Below, one piece after another: positions 1 through 8,972 of a DNA stretch of 64,000 nucleotides. How positions within the stretch are numbered: position 1 is the stretch's first letter; each line of letters opens with the position of its first letter. Position numbers and translations under genes: made by a program. Origin of the DNA: CAVVWJ01 sp965652025 (GTDB lineage Bacteria > Gemmatimonadota > Gemmatimonadetes > Gemmatimonadales > GWC2-71-9); NCBI GenBank assembly GCA_965652025.1, contig CBFGTM010000001.1, positions 1 to 64,000 on the forward strand, in the 5' to 3' direction. The notes below the pieces were generated by a model. It was not told the origin of the DNA. It worked only from the letters and a program-made list of their open reading frames with translations, and ran no database searches.

Positions 1-441
1 AAGGGCTACGTCACCGACGGCAATATCGTGGCGAATATCACCCTGCGATCCACCATCAGCTTCAGCGCCGGCCTGACGCTCACCTACGCGCTGGCCGTGC
101 CACAGCGAGACGTCTCGGTCAATCTCACCATCAGCATGGCCGACGTGACCACGCCGGGGAGCCCGATCACCATCAGCATGACCATGCGGGGGCCCAACGG
201 CACGGTGAGCATGAGCGGACAGTTCACCGAGACCAGCGGCACGCTCAATATCCGGGTCAACGGTGACCAGTTCGCCACCATCACGACCGACGGCGCCACC
301 ACGACCATCACCCGGACCGATGGAACGGCGCTGACGGACGAGGAATACTCGGCAGTCAACGGAGTATTCCAGCTGCAGTCGGGCGCGTTCCTGGCCTTCG
401 ATCAGATGCTGGCGCCGGTCGGTGGGCTGTTCAGCCAGTGA
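1..441 (+). CDS. C-terminal part of a secreted-type hypothetical protein (5' truncated by window)
   Basis: The frame is open from the first base, so the true start lies upstream of the window and 146 codons are visible. The sequence is rich in Thr, Ser, Ile and Val in alternating patterns, typical of an extracellular or outer-membrane beta-rich protein. There is no recognisable domain, cysteine or catalytic motif. It ends with FSQ just before an inverted octamer repeat and a strong hairpin terminator. An internal GTG at position 28 could be mistaken for a start, but nothing supports it. Function unknown. Confidence 0.6.
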   Translation, partial: KGYVTDGNIVANITLRSTISFSAGLTLTYALAVPQRDVSVNLTISMADVTTPGSPITISMTMRGPNGTVSMSGQFTETSGTLNIRVNGDQFATITTDGATTTITRTDGTALTDEEYSAVNGVFQLQSGAFLAFDQMLAPVGGLFSQ

Positions 442-442
442 A

Positions 443-630
443 GTAGGAGGGTAAGCCGGTAGGCGGGTAAGCGGGTAAGATGATAAGGTACGAAGCAGCA
501 GAACAGAAAAGGAAGAGCCCGGTCATCATGGCCGGGCTCTTTCTTTGGGGCGAAGCCATTCTCGGGATCGTACGTAGTTACCAGGTACCCACTCACTCTT
601 ACTCCCTTACCCGCCTACCCGCCTACCCGC

Positions 631-640
<10 letters not shown>
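443..640. repeat. Inverted octamer array around a terminator
   Basis: The left arm (443-480) has about four units of the type GGTAAGCG at exact 8-base spacing. The right arm (607-638) has four units of the type TTACCCGC, the reverse complement. The arms are about 130 bases apart, with a hairpin terminator between them. The right arm overlaps the stop codon of the convergent ATPase gene. The same octamer family recurs at 3459-3498 and 23914-23945. Confidence 0.8.
513..546 (+). terminator. Intrinsic terminator, probably bidirectional
   Basis: A 10-bp perfect stem AAGAGCCCGG (513-522) / CCGGGCTCTT (532-541) with a 9-base loop is followed by TTCTTT. On the minus strand the stem is followed by a pyrimidine-rich tract, so it can serve both convergent genes. 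Confidence 0.85.
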
Positions 641-1659
<1,019 letters not shown>

Positions 1660-1832
1660 TGGGCCTGCATGTGGGGCATGAGGTTGAGATTACCCGGGTC
1701 GGGAGATGGACGCCAGCGCTCAGCGCCAAGCAAGGCCTAAGGAAACGACGCGCGGGTCGGGGTTTTGGTTGCGCGCGCTATTAAGCGGGCTCCACTCGAC
1801 TCGATCCCGATCAGCGACCCGCGACCGCCACA

Positions 1833-1861
1833 TTGCGAAAAATTTCACAAGCGCATAGGTT
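1833..1861 (+). promoter_or_regulatory. Putative promoter of the atp operon
   Basis: TTGCGA (1833-1838), a 17-base spacer and TAGGTT (1856-1861). The -10 box ends 7 bases before the GTG proposed as the atpZ start, so the transcript would begin at or next to the start codon. Confidence 0.4.
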
Positions 1862-1868
1862 CTCCCCC

Positions 1869-2096
1869 GTGAACACCCCTGATCGGCCCGGCAACCGAGG
1901 GCCGAGCGGCATGAAGTACGCCGGGCTCGGGGTCCAGCTCGCGGCCAGCGTCCTGGTCTTCGTATTCGTCGGCCAGTGGCTGGACCGAAAGCTAGGCGCC
2001 GGCGGACTGATCACGGTGATCGCGGCTTTCCTGGGGTTCGGGGGCACGATGTACTGGCTGATCCGATCGCTGACCCGCAAGGATCCCCGCGAGTGA
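1869..2096 (+). CDS. atpZ: AtpZ-like F0F1-associated membrane protein
   Basis: About 75 residues with two hydrophobic segments (KYAGLGVQLAASVLVFVFVG and ITVIAAFLGFGGTMYWLI) separated by a short WLDRKLG turn, the standard layout of AtpZ/AtpI-family small subunits encoded at the head of atp operons. In known systems these proteins help assemble the c-ring or handle Mg2+. The GTG at 1869 is chosen because a promoter-like sequence ends 7 bases before it; an ATG at 1911 would remove the N-terminal tail but keep both helices. The stop overlaps the next start by four bases (GTGA). Confidence 0.75.
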   Translation: MNTPDRPGNRGPSGMKYAGLGVQLAASVLVFVFVGQWLDRKLGAGGLITVIAAFLGFGGTMYWLIRSLTRKDPRE

Positions 2097-2446
2097 GGAC
2101 CGGCTCCCGGTATCTGACCGGTATGGCGTTGGTCGGTCTCGGCTTCGCGACGCTGGCACGGGTTGTTTCGCCCGACCTGCGGGACGAGGTCGGATGGGCA
2201 GTGGTGGTCGCGCTTGCAGTCCAGGCGCCGCTCGGCTGGTGGACGCTCCGCAGCATCGGCCGCCCCGGCTTTCAGCTGGTCTGGTCGCTCGGCATGCTGG
2301 TGCGATTCGCGACCGTCGGACTCGCCGGTGTGGTATTGGTGCCGGCGTTCGGATGGGAGCTGGGCCCGGCTCTGGGCACGCTGGTGGCAGCGATGATGGC
2401 GTTGGTCCTGGTTGAAGCAGTGACGGCGGTGCGGGAACATTCCTAG
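2093..2446 (+). CDS. atpI: ATP synthase subunit I-like protein
   Basis: 117 residues with four predicted membrane helices, starting at GTG 2093 inside the atpZ stop. Position between atpZ and atpB plus the all-helical membrane topology match the poorly conserved ATP synthase I protein, a putative chaperone for rotor-ring assembly. No catalytic motifs are expected. Longer open frames upstream overlap atpZ and are not credible. Identification rests mostly on operon position, so the symbol is less certain than for the other atp genes. Confidence 0.7.
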   Translation: MRTGSRYLTGMALVGLGFATLARVVSPDLRDEVGWAVVVALAVQAPLGWWTLRSIGRPGFQLVWSLGMLVRFATVGLAGVVLVPAFGWELGPALGTLVAAMMALVLVEAVTAVREHS

Positions 2447-2456
2447 ACTCGATACG

Positions 2457-3452
2457 ATGGCTCGATTCGGCAGATTGTTAGTGTGGGGTTGGGCTCTCGC
2501 TGCAGCCGGCGGCGCGCCCGCGCGCGTCCGGGCCCAGGAACCGGCCCACGAGGTCGGCCGAGAGGCAGTGGCGCCGGAGAGCCAGCATCAGGCCAGCGGC
2601 AATCAGATCGACATCGCCCATCATATCGGCAATGCCCACGAGCTGGAGACTCCGTTCGGGGTCATCCACCTTCCCGACAACTGGAAGATCCCGCTCGGCA
2701 CGGACGCGCACGGCCAGCCCCGCTATCTCGACCTCTCGCCCACCCGGCACCTGGTCTACATGATCCTCGCCGCGGTGCTCGTCACCCTGGTTTTCATCCC
2801 CAGCGCCCGAGCGGTTGCGGGGGCCCAGTCGCGCGGCCGCCCGCCCAAGGGCTTCTCCGGAGCGATGGAGGCGATGGCGCTCTGGGTGCGGCAGGAAGTG
2901 GTTCTGCCCAATGTCGGGGCCCACGGGGAAGGCTACGCTCCCTTTCTGCTGACCGTCTTCTTCTTCATTCTGGCGATGAATCTCCTGGGGCTGCTCCCTT
3001 GGGGCGCCACGGCGACGAGCAACATTGCGGTGACCGGAGCCCTCGCGGTGATCGCGTTTCTGGTCATCGAGATCAGCGGGATGCGGTCGCTCGGGTTCAA
3101 TGGCTACATGAAGACGATCTTCTACCTCCCGCCGGGACTGCCCGGTGGAGTGGGTGGCGCGCTGCTCAAAGTCCTGCTGCTGGTGGTGATGACGCCGATC
3201 GAGATCATCGGCAAGCTGGCCAAGCCGTTCGCTCTCGCGGTGCGACTCTTCGCCAACATGACCTCCGGGCACGTACTGGTGCTCGCACTGCTGGGACTCA
3301 CGTTCCTGTTCCAGAGCTATCTGGTTGGGATCGGGGCCTCGCTGCTCGCCACCGGGGTGATGCTGTTGGAAGTGTTCGTGGCCTTCCTGCAGGCCTTCGT
3401 GTTCACCCTGCTCACGGCGGTGTTCATCGGGCTGATGCGGGCGGAGCATTAA
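2457..3452 (+). CDS. atpB: ATP synthase F0 subunit a
   Basis: 331 residues. Subunit a forms the proton half-channels next to the c-ring. The essential arginine lies in ALAVRLFANMTSGH (Arg263 here, equivalent to E. coli Arg210). The protein is about 60 residues longer than the E. coli subunit because it begins with a signal-peptide-like segment (LLVWGWALAAAGGAPARVRAQ) and a hydrophilic, His-rich periplasmic stretch before the first conserved helix. Start ATG 2457 follows the atpI stop by 10 bases. A 238-base non-coding stretch separates it from atpE, unusual for an atp operon. Confidence 0.95.
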   Translation: MARFGRLLVWGWALAAAGGAPARVRAQEPAHEVGREAVAPESQHQASGNQIDIAHHIGNAHELETPFGVIHLPDNWKIPLGTDAHGQPRYLDLSPTRHLVYMILAAVLVTLVFIPSARAVAGAQSRGRPPKGFSGAMEAMALWVRQEVVLPNVGAHGEGYAPFLLTVFFFILAMNLLGLLPWGATATSNIAVTGALAVIAFLVIEISGMRSLGFNGYMKTIFYLPPGLPGGVGGALLKVLLLVVMTPIEIIGKLAKPFALAVRLFANMTSGHVLVLALLGLTFLFQSYLVGIGASLLATGVMLLEVFVAFLQAFVFTLLTAVFIGLMRAEH

Positions 3453-3690
3453 TGAGGCCGGGTAAGCGGGTAAGGGGGTAAGCGGGTAAGAGGGTTGCAG
3501 TCGAAGAAGCTGGGCCGGGGAGGCGCTCTAACCGGTCGAGAGGTACTCCGCCGGATGGCGGACGAAGCCCACTGTTTCGATGGATTCGGAACGTTGGTGG
3601 GAGCCAAGGCAAGCCCGTTCCGGGAGAGTCGGTGGTTGCCAGGGCGAGCGCAACGGTGATCCAGGTCTCCCGTTGCTCATGGAGTAGACC
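3453..3690 (+). promoter_or_regulatory. Structured leader between atpB and atpE
   Basis: The stretch opens with about four octamers of CGGGTAAG type (3459-3498). It then holds a perfect TCCGCC-GGAT-GGCGGA hairpin (3547-3562), a CCCG-TT-CCGGG segment near 3613, and a GCAACGG/CCGTTGC stem (3650-3656 with 3670-3676) ending 14 bases before the atpE ATG. A GGAG Shine-Dalgarno at 3681-3684 follows. No ORF is supported. It may tune atpE translation, since c subunits are needed in about ten copies per complex. Confidence 0.4.
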
Positions 3691-3975
3691 ATGCTGTACA
3701 TGCTTGCACTCATTCAGGATGCGGCCGCTGCCACCGGGGCCACCGGACGGGGTCTCGGCCTGATCGGGGCCGGGCTGGCTGCCGGTCTCGCGGTGCTCGG
3801 CGCCGGTGTCGGTATCGGCCGGATCGGCGGCTCGGCGACCGAGGGCATTGCCCGGCAGCCGGATGCTACCGCGCGAATTCAGACCGCCATGATCATCGCG
3901 GCGGCGCTGATCGAAGGTGTTGCGCTGTTCGTGGCAGTTATCGGATTTCTGATTCAGTCGAAGATCACGTTCTAG
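3691..3975 (+). CDS. atpE: ATP synthase F0 subunit c
   Basis: 94 residues, two glycine/alanine-rich membrane helices joined by the conserved RQP loop (55-57). The ion-binding carboxylate is Glu75 in AALIEGVALF. The positions that bind sodium in Na+-type rings are not conserved: the glutamine of the first helix is Ile42 (GAGVGIG) and the serine after the glutamate is Gly76, so proton coupling is expected. The protein has a roughly 20-residue N-terminal extension before the first helix (LALIQDAAAATGATG), possibly a short signal-like segment. Start ATG 3691 follows a GGAG motif. Confidence 0.95.
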   Translation: MLYMLALIQDAAAATGATGRGLGLIGAGLAAGLAVLGAGVGIGRIGGSATEGIARQPDATARIQTAMIIAAALIEGVALFVAVIGFLIQSKITF

Positions 3976-4075
3976 TAGTCGCTAGACGCTAGTCGCTAGT
4001 CTATGGCGGAGCAGTGGCGGGGATATGAGGTCGGAGATCCGTCTGGAGACTAGCGGCTAGTGATTAGCGACTAAA
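3976..4075. repeat. 100-bp inverted heptamer element
   Basis: It begins directly after the atpE stop. The left arm is four heptamers of the TAGTCGC type (3976-4003). The right arm is four heptamers ending GCGACTA (4048-4075) and is about 85% complementary to the left arm. The spacer is 44 bases. It fills almost the whole atpE-atpF gap. Confidence 0.85.
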
Positions 4076-4087
4076 CACGAGGTCAGC

Positions 4088-4627
4088 ATGCTGTCACTCA
4101 CGTTCGTACTCGCCCAGCAAGAACACGCCGCCCGCGGGCCCCTCTCGGTCGAGCCCGGCCTCATGATCTGGACCGTGCTGGTGTTCGTGGCATTGCTCCT
4201 GGTGCTTCGGAGGTTTGCCTGGCCCGCACTGCTGAGCGCGGTGGAAGCCCGAGAGAAGGCGCTCGAAGACATGATCGCCGAAGCCGAGCGGAATCGGGAG
4301 GAGGCGGCTCGGCTGCTGGCGCAGCACGAGAAGCTTCTCGCCGAAGGCCGGGCGTCGGCCCACGCCCTGCTGGCAGGGGCCCGCACCGCTGCCGATCAGG
4401 AACGGGCGCTGGCGATGGAGAAGACCCGGCAGGAGCAGGAGGAGCTGCTGGAGCGGGCGCGCCGCGACATCGGCGCCGAGCGGGAGCGCGCGGTGCAGGA
4501 GCTGCGCCGGGAGGCGGTGGATCTCTCGCTGGCGGCGGCCAGCAAGCTGATCGGTGAGGAGCTCAACTCGGAGCGAGACCGCCGCATCGTGCAGGAGTAT
4601 CTGGCCAGCCTGGGATCGCGGCATTGA
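4088..4627 (+). CDS. atpF: ATP synthase F0 subunit b
   Basis: 179 residues: a short periplasmic N-terminus, one membrane helix (MIWTVLVFVALLLVLRRFAW, about 27-46) and a long charged coiled coil rich in Glu, Arg and Ala, the standard architecture of the peripheral stalk. EREKALEDMI-type heptads start right after the helix. Start ATG 4088. The stop overlaps atpH by four bases (TTGA), indicating translational coupling. Confidence 0.92.
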   Translation: MLSLTFVLAQQEHAARGPLSVEPGLMIWTVLVFVALLLVLRRFAWPALLSAVEAREKALEDMIAEAERNREEAARLLAQHEKLLAEGRASAHALLAGARTAADQERALAMEKTRQEQEELLERARRDIGAERERAVQELRREAVDLSLAAASKLIGEELNSERDRRIVQEYLASLGSRH

Positions 4628-5160
4628 GAACCGAGACGATCGCCCGTAACTACGCCGAGACTCTCTTCGAGCTGGGGGAGCAGAGCGGGAACACGGAACG
4701 CTTCGTGGACCTGCTCGACGCGGTCGCGGCTGCCGTGGAGCAGTCGCCCCAGATCCAAGGGATCCTGATGTCGCCCAAAGTGCCAAAATCCGAGAAGAGC
4801 CGGATGCTGGGGCAGGCACTCCGGGGCGCCCCGCGGGAATTCGTGCTGTTCCTTCAGGCCCTGGTGAAACGCGGGCGGCAGCAGCTCCTGCGGGAGATCG
4901 CGACCCAGTACCTGGCCCTGCTGGACCAGAAGCTCGACCGGGTTCGGGCTGGAGTGACCCTGGCTCGGCAACCGGATGAGAAGCTGAAGCGTACCATTCA
5001 GGATCTCTTGAGCCGGCAGCTGGGCAAACAGGTGCTTCCCTCATTCAGCGAGGATCCCGAGATTCTGGGCGGAGCGATTGTCCGGGTGGGCGACCGGGTG
5101 CTGGACGGCTCGCTGCGGCGTCGGATGACCCGGCTCCGGCGACAATTGTTGATCCAATAA
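4624..5160 (+). CDS. atpH: ATP synthase F1 subunit delta
   Basis: 178 residues, OSCP/delta family, linking the b stalk to F1. The N-terminal ETIARNYAETLFELGEQSG matches the family opening, and the C-terminal part contains EDPEILGGAIVRVGDRVLDG, the usual conserved signature. The start is TTG 4624 inside the atpF stop. In most bacteria atpA, atpG, atpD and atpC follow; here the operon ends with a hairpin and a transposase gene, so the rest of F1 must be encoded elsewhere. Confidence 0.92.
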   Translation: MRTETIARNYAETLFELGEQSGNTERFVDLLDAVAAAVEQSPQIQGILMSPKVPKSEKSRMLGQALRGAPREFVLFLQALVKRGRQQLLREIATQYLALLDQKLDRVRAGVTLARQPDEKLKRTIQDLLSRQLGKQVLPSFSEDPEILGGAIVRVGDRVLDGSLRRRMTRLRRQLLIQ

Positions 5161-5187
5161 AGCCGGCGCGACACGCGACTGCGCCCA

Positions 5188-5209
5188 GGGCCACCCACGA
5201 GGGTGGCCT
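5188..5209 (+). terminator. Hairpin after atpH
   Basis: A perfect 8-bp stem GGCCACCC/GGGTGGCC with an ACGA loop (5189-5208), extended by a G-T pair, followed by CTCGTCGTAT. The U-tract is weak. A closely similar hairpin lies at 30689-30714, so this may be a recurrent terminator type. Confidence 0.55.
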
Positions 5210-5230
5210 CGTCGTATCCGGCAAGTGACA

Positions 5231-5692
5231 TCAATCCGGTACCTGCGCCGGGTCGTAGGCGACTCCGTGCCGTTCGAGGATATCCCGGTATTCGCCACCG
5301 AAGCGGTGTTGCCGATGGTGATGTTCCTGGTTTCGGATGTAGTCGCGGATCTGCGCGTCGGCGTATGGTGTGACGCTGAAAGCTCCGTAGCCCTGCTGCC
5401 ACCGAAAATCTCGCCGGTGGGGAAAGGTGTCGTGGATCCAGCGTGAGGTTGTGGACTTGATGTTGTTGACCAGCTCGGTCAGTGCCAGGGTGCTGGGAGG
5501 CTCGAGGTAGAGGTGGATGTGGTCTCGCGTGCCTCCAGCACACAGCAGCTCACCGCTGCGCCGCGCGATGATTGTTGAGGCGCAGGCGTACAACCTGGGC
5601 CGCCACTCGGGATCCAGCCAAGGCCGCCGGTTCTTGGTGGCCCAGACGAGATGCACTCGGAGTGAGAGATAGGTATCCGCCATCCTTGCCAT
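5231..5692 (-). CDS. Y1-type (IS200/REP-associated) transposase
   Basis: 153 residues of the HUH single-strand transposase family. The metal-binding HUH motif is DHIHLYLE (His58, His60), and the nucleophile is probably Tyr118 in RDYIRNQEHHHR, preceded by the family segment QQGYGAFSV. It is full length with no frameshift. No TnpB or second gene accompanies it and I cannot define element ends. The isolated setting is more like a REP-associated transposase than a complete IS. It is convergent with the atp operon and sits exactly where the F1 genes would be expected. Confidence 0.85.
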   Translation of the reverse strand: MARMADTYLSLRVHLVWATKNRRPWLDPEWRPRLYACASTIIARRSGELLCAGGTRDHIHLYLEPPSTLALTELVNNIKSTTSRWIHDTFPHRRDFRWQQGYGAFSVTPYADAQIRDYIRNQEHHHRQHRFGGEYRDILERHGVAYDPAQVPD

Positions 5693-5817
5693 CAGGCTAA
5701 GGGATCTGGGGGGCCCAGCTGAACCCAGGTACCGCTGTATGGTGCCAAATTCTTCGGTGCCTCCGTATTTTTTGGGCCGACGCTCGCCCGGTGCTCGACT
5801 CCTGACCCGAGTGCAAT

Positions 5818-8800
5818 GTGATCATTGCAGCCCTCTTGCTGCTTCAGCAGGCAACCGCCGCTTCCGATCCGCAGCCCTACTGGCAGCAGCAGGTTGCCTA
5901 TGAGATCGATGCCCGGCTGGATGAGCCGAGTGGGGTCCTGAGCGGCACCCAACGGATCCGCTACCAGAATCGGTCCCCTGACACGCTCAGGACCTTCTCG
6001 CTCCACCTGTACCTCAATGCCTTTCGGCCCGGATCGCGCTGGTCAGCCGCGGATTCGGCCGAAGGGCGGCGTCGCTTCAACGACCTCCGCGATCCCGACT
6101 TCGCCTTCAATCACGTGCGCAACGTCCGGATCATGGATACCCCGGTCAAGCCGATCTATCCCTTTGCGCCGGACAGCACGATCGTGCGCTTCGTGCTGCC
6201 TCGTCCCTTGCTCCCCCAGGATTCGATGGCGGTCGAGATGGAATGGGATGCGCGGCCTTCTACCGTTCCTCGGCGCCAGGGGCGGGAGGGCCGCCGTTTC
6301 GACTTCGCCCAGTGGTACCCGAAGGTGGTGGTATACGACCGGTATGGCTGGCAGGAGCACCCGCTCTATCCCGCCGGCGAGTTCTATGGCGAGTTCGCGT
6401 CTTTCCTGGTGGACCTCGACGTTCCCGCGGACCAGGTGATCGGTGCCACCGGGGTGCCGGTGTGCGGTGATCCCGGTTGGGAGCGCGCCAACCAGAACCG
6501 GGCCCAGCCGGTGGAGTATCAGCGCAGCTATTACGGAAGTCGCACCCCGCCGGCCAGCTGCGCCGGCGCCGCGGCGGGACGCAAGCGGATTCGCTGGTAC
6601 GCGGAAGACGTGCATCACTTCGCCCTGTCCTTGAATCCCCGGTATCGCTACGAGGGCGGCAGCTTCGGCGACGTGGCGGTGCACGTGCTCTATCAGCCGG
6701 GGGACGAACCCATCTGGGGAAACGGGGTGGCCGTGGACCGCACCGTCGCGGCGCTGACCTGGCTCGACCGGCTGTACGGGAAATTTGCCTGGCCTCAGAT
6801 CACCAACCTGCACCGGATCGAGGGCGGCGGGACCGAGTTTCCCATGATGATCATGGACGGCTCCGCCGATCAGGGACTCATCGTGCATGAGCTGGGGCAC
6901 AACTACACCATGGGAATCCTGGCCAACAACGAGTGGCGGGAAGGCTGGCTGGATGAAGGGTTCACCAGCTTTCAGACCGACTGGTTCTGGGAGACGGTGG
7001 GCAGGCCCGGGCCCTACGGGGAGACCGAGGCGAACATCCTGCTCCTGGACCTCGACGATTACTCCGAGCCGACGAGTTTAGTGGCCGAAGCCTATCGTGA
7101 TTTCAGCTCCTACAACACGGCGATCTACACCAGGGGCAATCTCTTCTTCCATCAGCTGCGCTACATCGTCGGCCACGACACCATGCACCGGATCCTCCAG
7201 ACCTTCTATGAGCGCTGGAAGCTCAGGCACGTGGATGAGGCGGCATTTCGCGCCGTGGCCGAGGAGGTCTCCCAGCGGGACCTCTCGACCTTCTTTGCCC
7301 AGTGGCTGCATACGACGACGCTGTATGACTACTCCATCGGAACGGTGAAGACGGTCCGGCGGACTATCGAGACGGCAGGAGACTCCGCCCGGCAGGCTGC
7401 CCGACGCACCGTCGGCTGGGTCACCCGCATCGAGGTCGTCCGAAAGGAGGAGGGTCGGATTCCGGTGGTCGTGGCGGTGGTGGCCGAGCGGGATACTGGA
7501 GTTGTTCGGGCCGAAGGACTGGCGGAGCGCGAATGGGTCGAGGTGCGGACCAGCAGCAAGCCGAAGGAGGTGTTGCTGGATCCCGGGGTGTGGACCCACG
7601 ACTGGAACATGCTCAACAACCGAAAGCGAGTGAACCGGACCTTTCCCTGGATCTTTGGCAGCGACACGCGCATCGAGCGCTACTTCCATCCCTACTTCTC
7701 CACCCGTTCGCGGCGCGACCGGCTCACCGCGGGGTGGCATCCCACTGTGTGGTACAACGATGCCGGCGGAGTGACTGTCGGCCTTCGGAGCCTGACTGAT
7801 TATCTGGGCCGCTTCGAGCAGAACCAGACCCTGATCAGTCTGGCGCAGGGCTGGGGCTCGGATGAGGATGTCAAGGACGTCGATTTCTTCATCCGGCGCC
7901 GCAATCCTGTGGCTCTGCGGGCGCCCAACGCTTCGCAGACGTTAGATGGATACAAGGTGGAGGGTCGCTACGGTCTTACTGCCGGGGCGGAGTGGAGCCG
8001 CCGCGCTCATCTTTCCTTTGGTCCTACCTGGACCCGGTCGGCCACCCTGCAGTGGGTCGCGGTGGACGACGTACGTTACCTGGATCCCGGACTCTACAAT
8101 GACGTCGGCACGGTGGAGCTTCAGTTCGGCAGCGGAGTCTCCACCGAGAGCGGGGACTGGCAGCTGGCGCTGCGGAGCTCGCTGGGCGGCGGGCTGGCCT
8201 ATAATAAGGATGGGCTCGCGGCCAGCGGCCGTCCCGATCTCGATCCCTTTTATTTCCGCGGTTCGATCGAGGGGAGTGCCCGCCGCCCGCTGGGCAGCTT
8301 CGACTTCGGTGTTCGGCTGTATGCTGGGGTGGCGAGTGGCGACCAGGCAGCAGCCAAGCAGCGGCAGATCTATTTTCAGGGCGCTGATCCTCTGCAGCAG
8401 CTCACCAATCCATTTCTCCGTTCCCGCGGCGCGCTGCTGGTGCGGGACGACTTTCATTACCAGTCGCCCGGTGGCGCCGGGGTGCGAGGCGCGGATCCGC
8501 ATCTCTCGACCGCTACCATCGTCGCCCTCAACCTGGAGCTGGAACACACCGTGATGACGCGGCCGTCGTCGGGGCTATTCCACCGAATGGCGCTCGCAGC
8601 GTTCACCGATCTGTCGCACGGGATCGGGGGCAGCTCCCGGGATTTCAGCGGGGGACGGCTCCGATTCCTGGGCGACGCGGGTGTGGGCATTCGGGCCCGG
8701 CATCGCATCGGCGACACCGAGTTCAGTACCCGCTTCGACTTTCCGCTGTACGTGAGCCGGCCTGAACTCGCCCAGGACCGGGATCCGGGCGACAGTGAGC

Positions 8801-8841
8801 TGGAGTTTCGCTGGACCTTCAGCTTCGAGGAGGCATTCTGA
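5818..8841 (+). CDS. M1-family zinc metallopeptidase, secreted
   Basis: 1007 residues. A short hydrophobic N-terminus (MIIAALLLLQQATAASD) looks like a signal peptide. The M1 aminopeptidase active site is complete: HELGH at 357-361 and the third zinc ligand Glu380, exactly 18 residues later (WLDEGF). The usual GAMEN substrate motif appears as GGGTEFPMM. After about residue 600 the chain changes to a long beta-rich domain with many Tyr, Trp and Arg and ends SFEEAF; this may be an outer-membrane-like or accessory barrel. Start GTG 5818. It probably degrades peptides in the periplasm or at the surface. Confidence 0.85.
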   Translation: MIIAALLLLQQATAASDPQPYWQQQVAYEIDARLDEPSGVLSGTQRIRYQNRSPDTLRTFSLHLYLNAFRPGSRWSAADSAEGRRRFNDLRDPDFAFNHVRNVRIMDTPVKPIYPFAPDSTIVRFVLPRPLLPQDSMAVEMEWDARPSTVPRRQGREGRRFDFAQWYPKVVVYDRYGWQEHPLYPAGEFYGEFASFLVDLDVPADQVIGATGVPVCGDPGWERANQNRAQPVEYQRSYYGSRTPPASCAGAAAGRKRIRWYAEDVHHFALSLNPRYRYEGGSFGDVAVHVLYQPGDEPIWGNGVAVDRTVAALTWLDRLYGKFAWPQITNLHRIEGGGTEFPMMIMDGSADQGLIVHELGHNYTMGILANNEWREGWLDEGFTSFQTDWFWETVGRPGPYGETEANILLLDLDDYSEPTSLVAEAYRDFSSYNTAIYTRGNLFFHQLRYIVGHDTMHRILQTFYERWKLRHVDEAAFRAVAEEVSQRDLSTFFAQWLHTTTLYDYSIGTVKTVRRTIETAGDSARQAARRTVGWVTRIEVVRKEEGRIPVVVAVVAERDTGVVRAEGLAEREWVEVRTSSKPKEVLLDPGVWTHDWNMLNNRKRVNRTFPWIFGSDTRIERYFHPYFSTRSRRDRLTAGWHPTVWYNDAGGVTVGLRSLTDYLGRFEQNQTLISLAQGWGSDEDVKDVDFFIRRRNPVALRAPNASQTLDGYKVEGRYGLTAGAEWSRRAHLSFGPTWTRSATLQWVAVDDVRYLDPGLYNDVGTVELQFGSGVSTESGDWQLALRSSLGGGLAYNKDGLAASGRPDLDPFYFRGSIEGSARRPLGSFDFGVRLYAGVASGDQAAAKQRQIYFQGADPLQQLTNPFLRSRGALLVRDDFHYQSPGGAGVRGADPHLSTATIVALNLELEHTVMTRPSSGLFHRMALAAFTDLSHGIGGSSRDFSGGRLRFLGDAGVGIRARHRIGDTEFSTRFDFPLYVSRPELAQDRDPGDSELEFRWTFSFEEAF

Positions 8842-8929
8842 GAGATTGCTTCGGCACTCAGTGCCTCGCAATGACTGCGTCTTCCCGCCGCCTGCTAGCT
8901 TCCGAGCTTCCCCGCTTCCCCGCTTCCCG
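8842..8929. repeat. REP-like repeat and GCTTCCCC octamers
   Basis: A segment starting GAGAGATTGCTTCGG and ending CTCGCAATGAC (8842-8875) has the look of a dispersed intergenic palindrome. It is followed by four GCTTCCCC-type units at 8-base spacing (8898-8929). I see no gene in this gap. Confidence 0.55.
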
Positions 8930-8972
8930 ACCATATTTCCCGCCCATGCTGACCTCATTCCCGGAAAGCTGA

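Noticed and set aside
3691..3975. Sodium-driven ATP synthase
   Set aside because: The Na+-ligand positions of subunit c are Ile42 and Gly76 rather than Gln and Ser.
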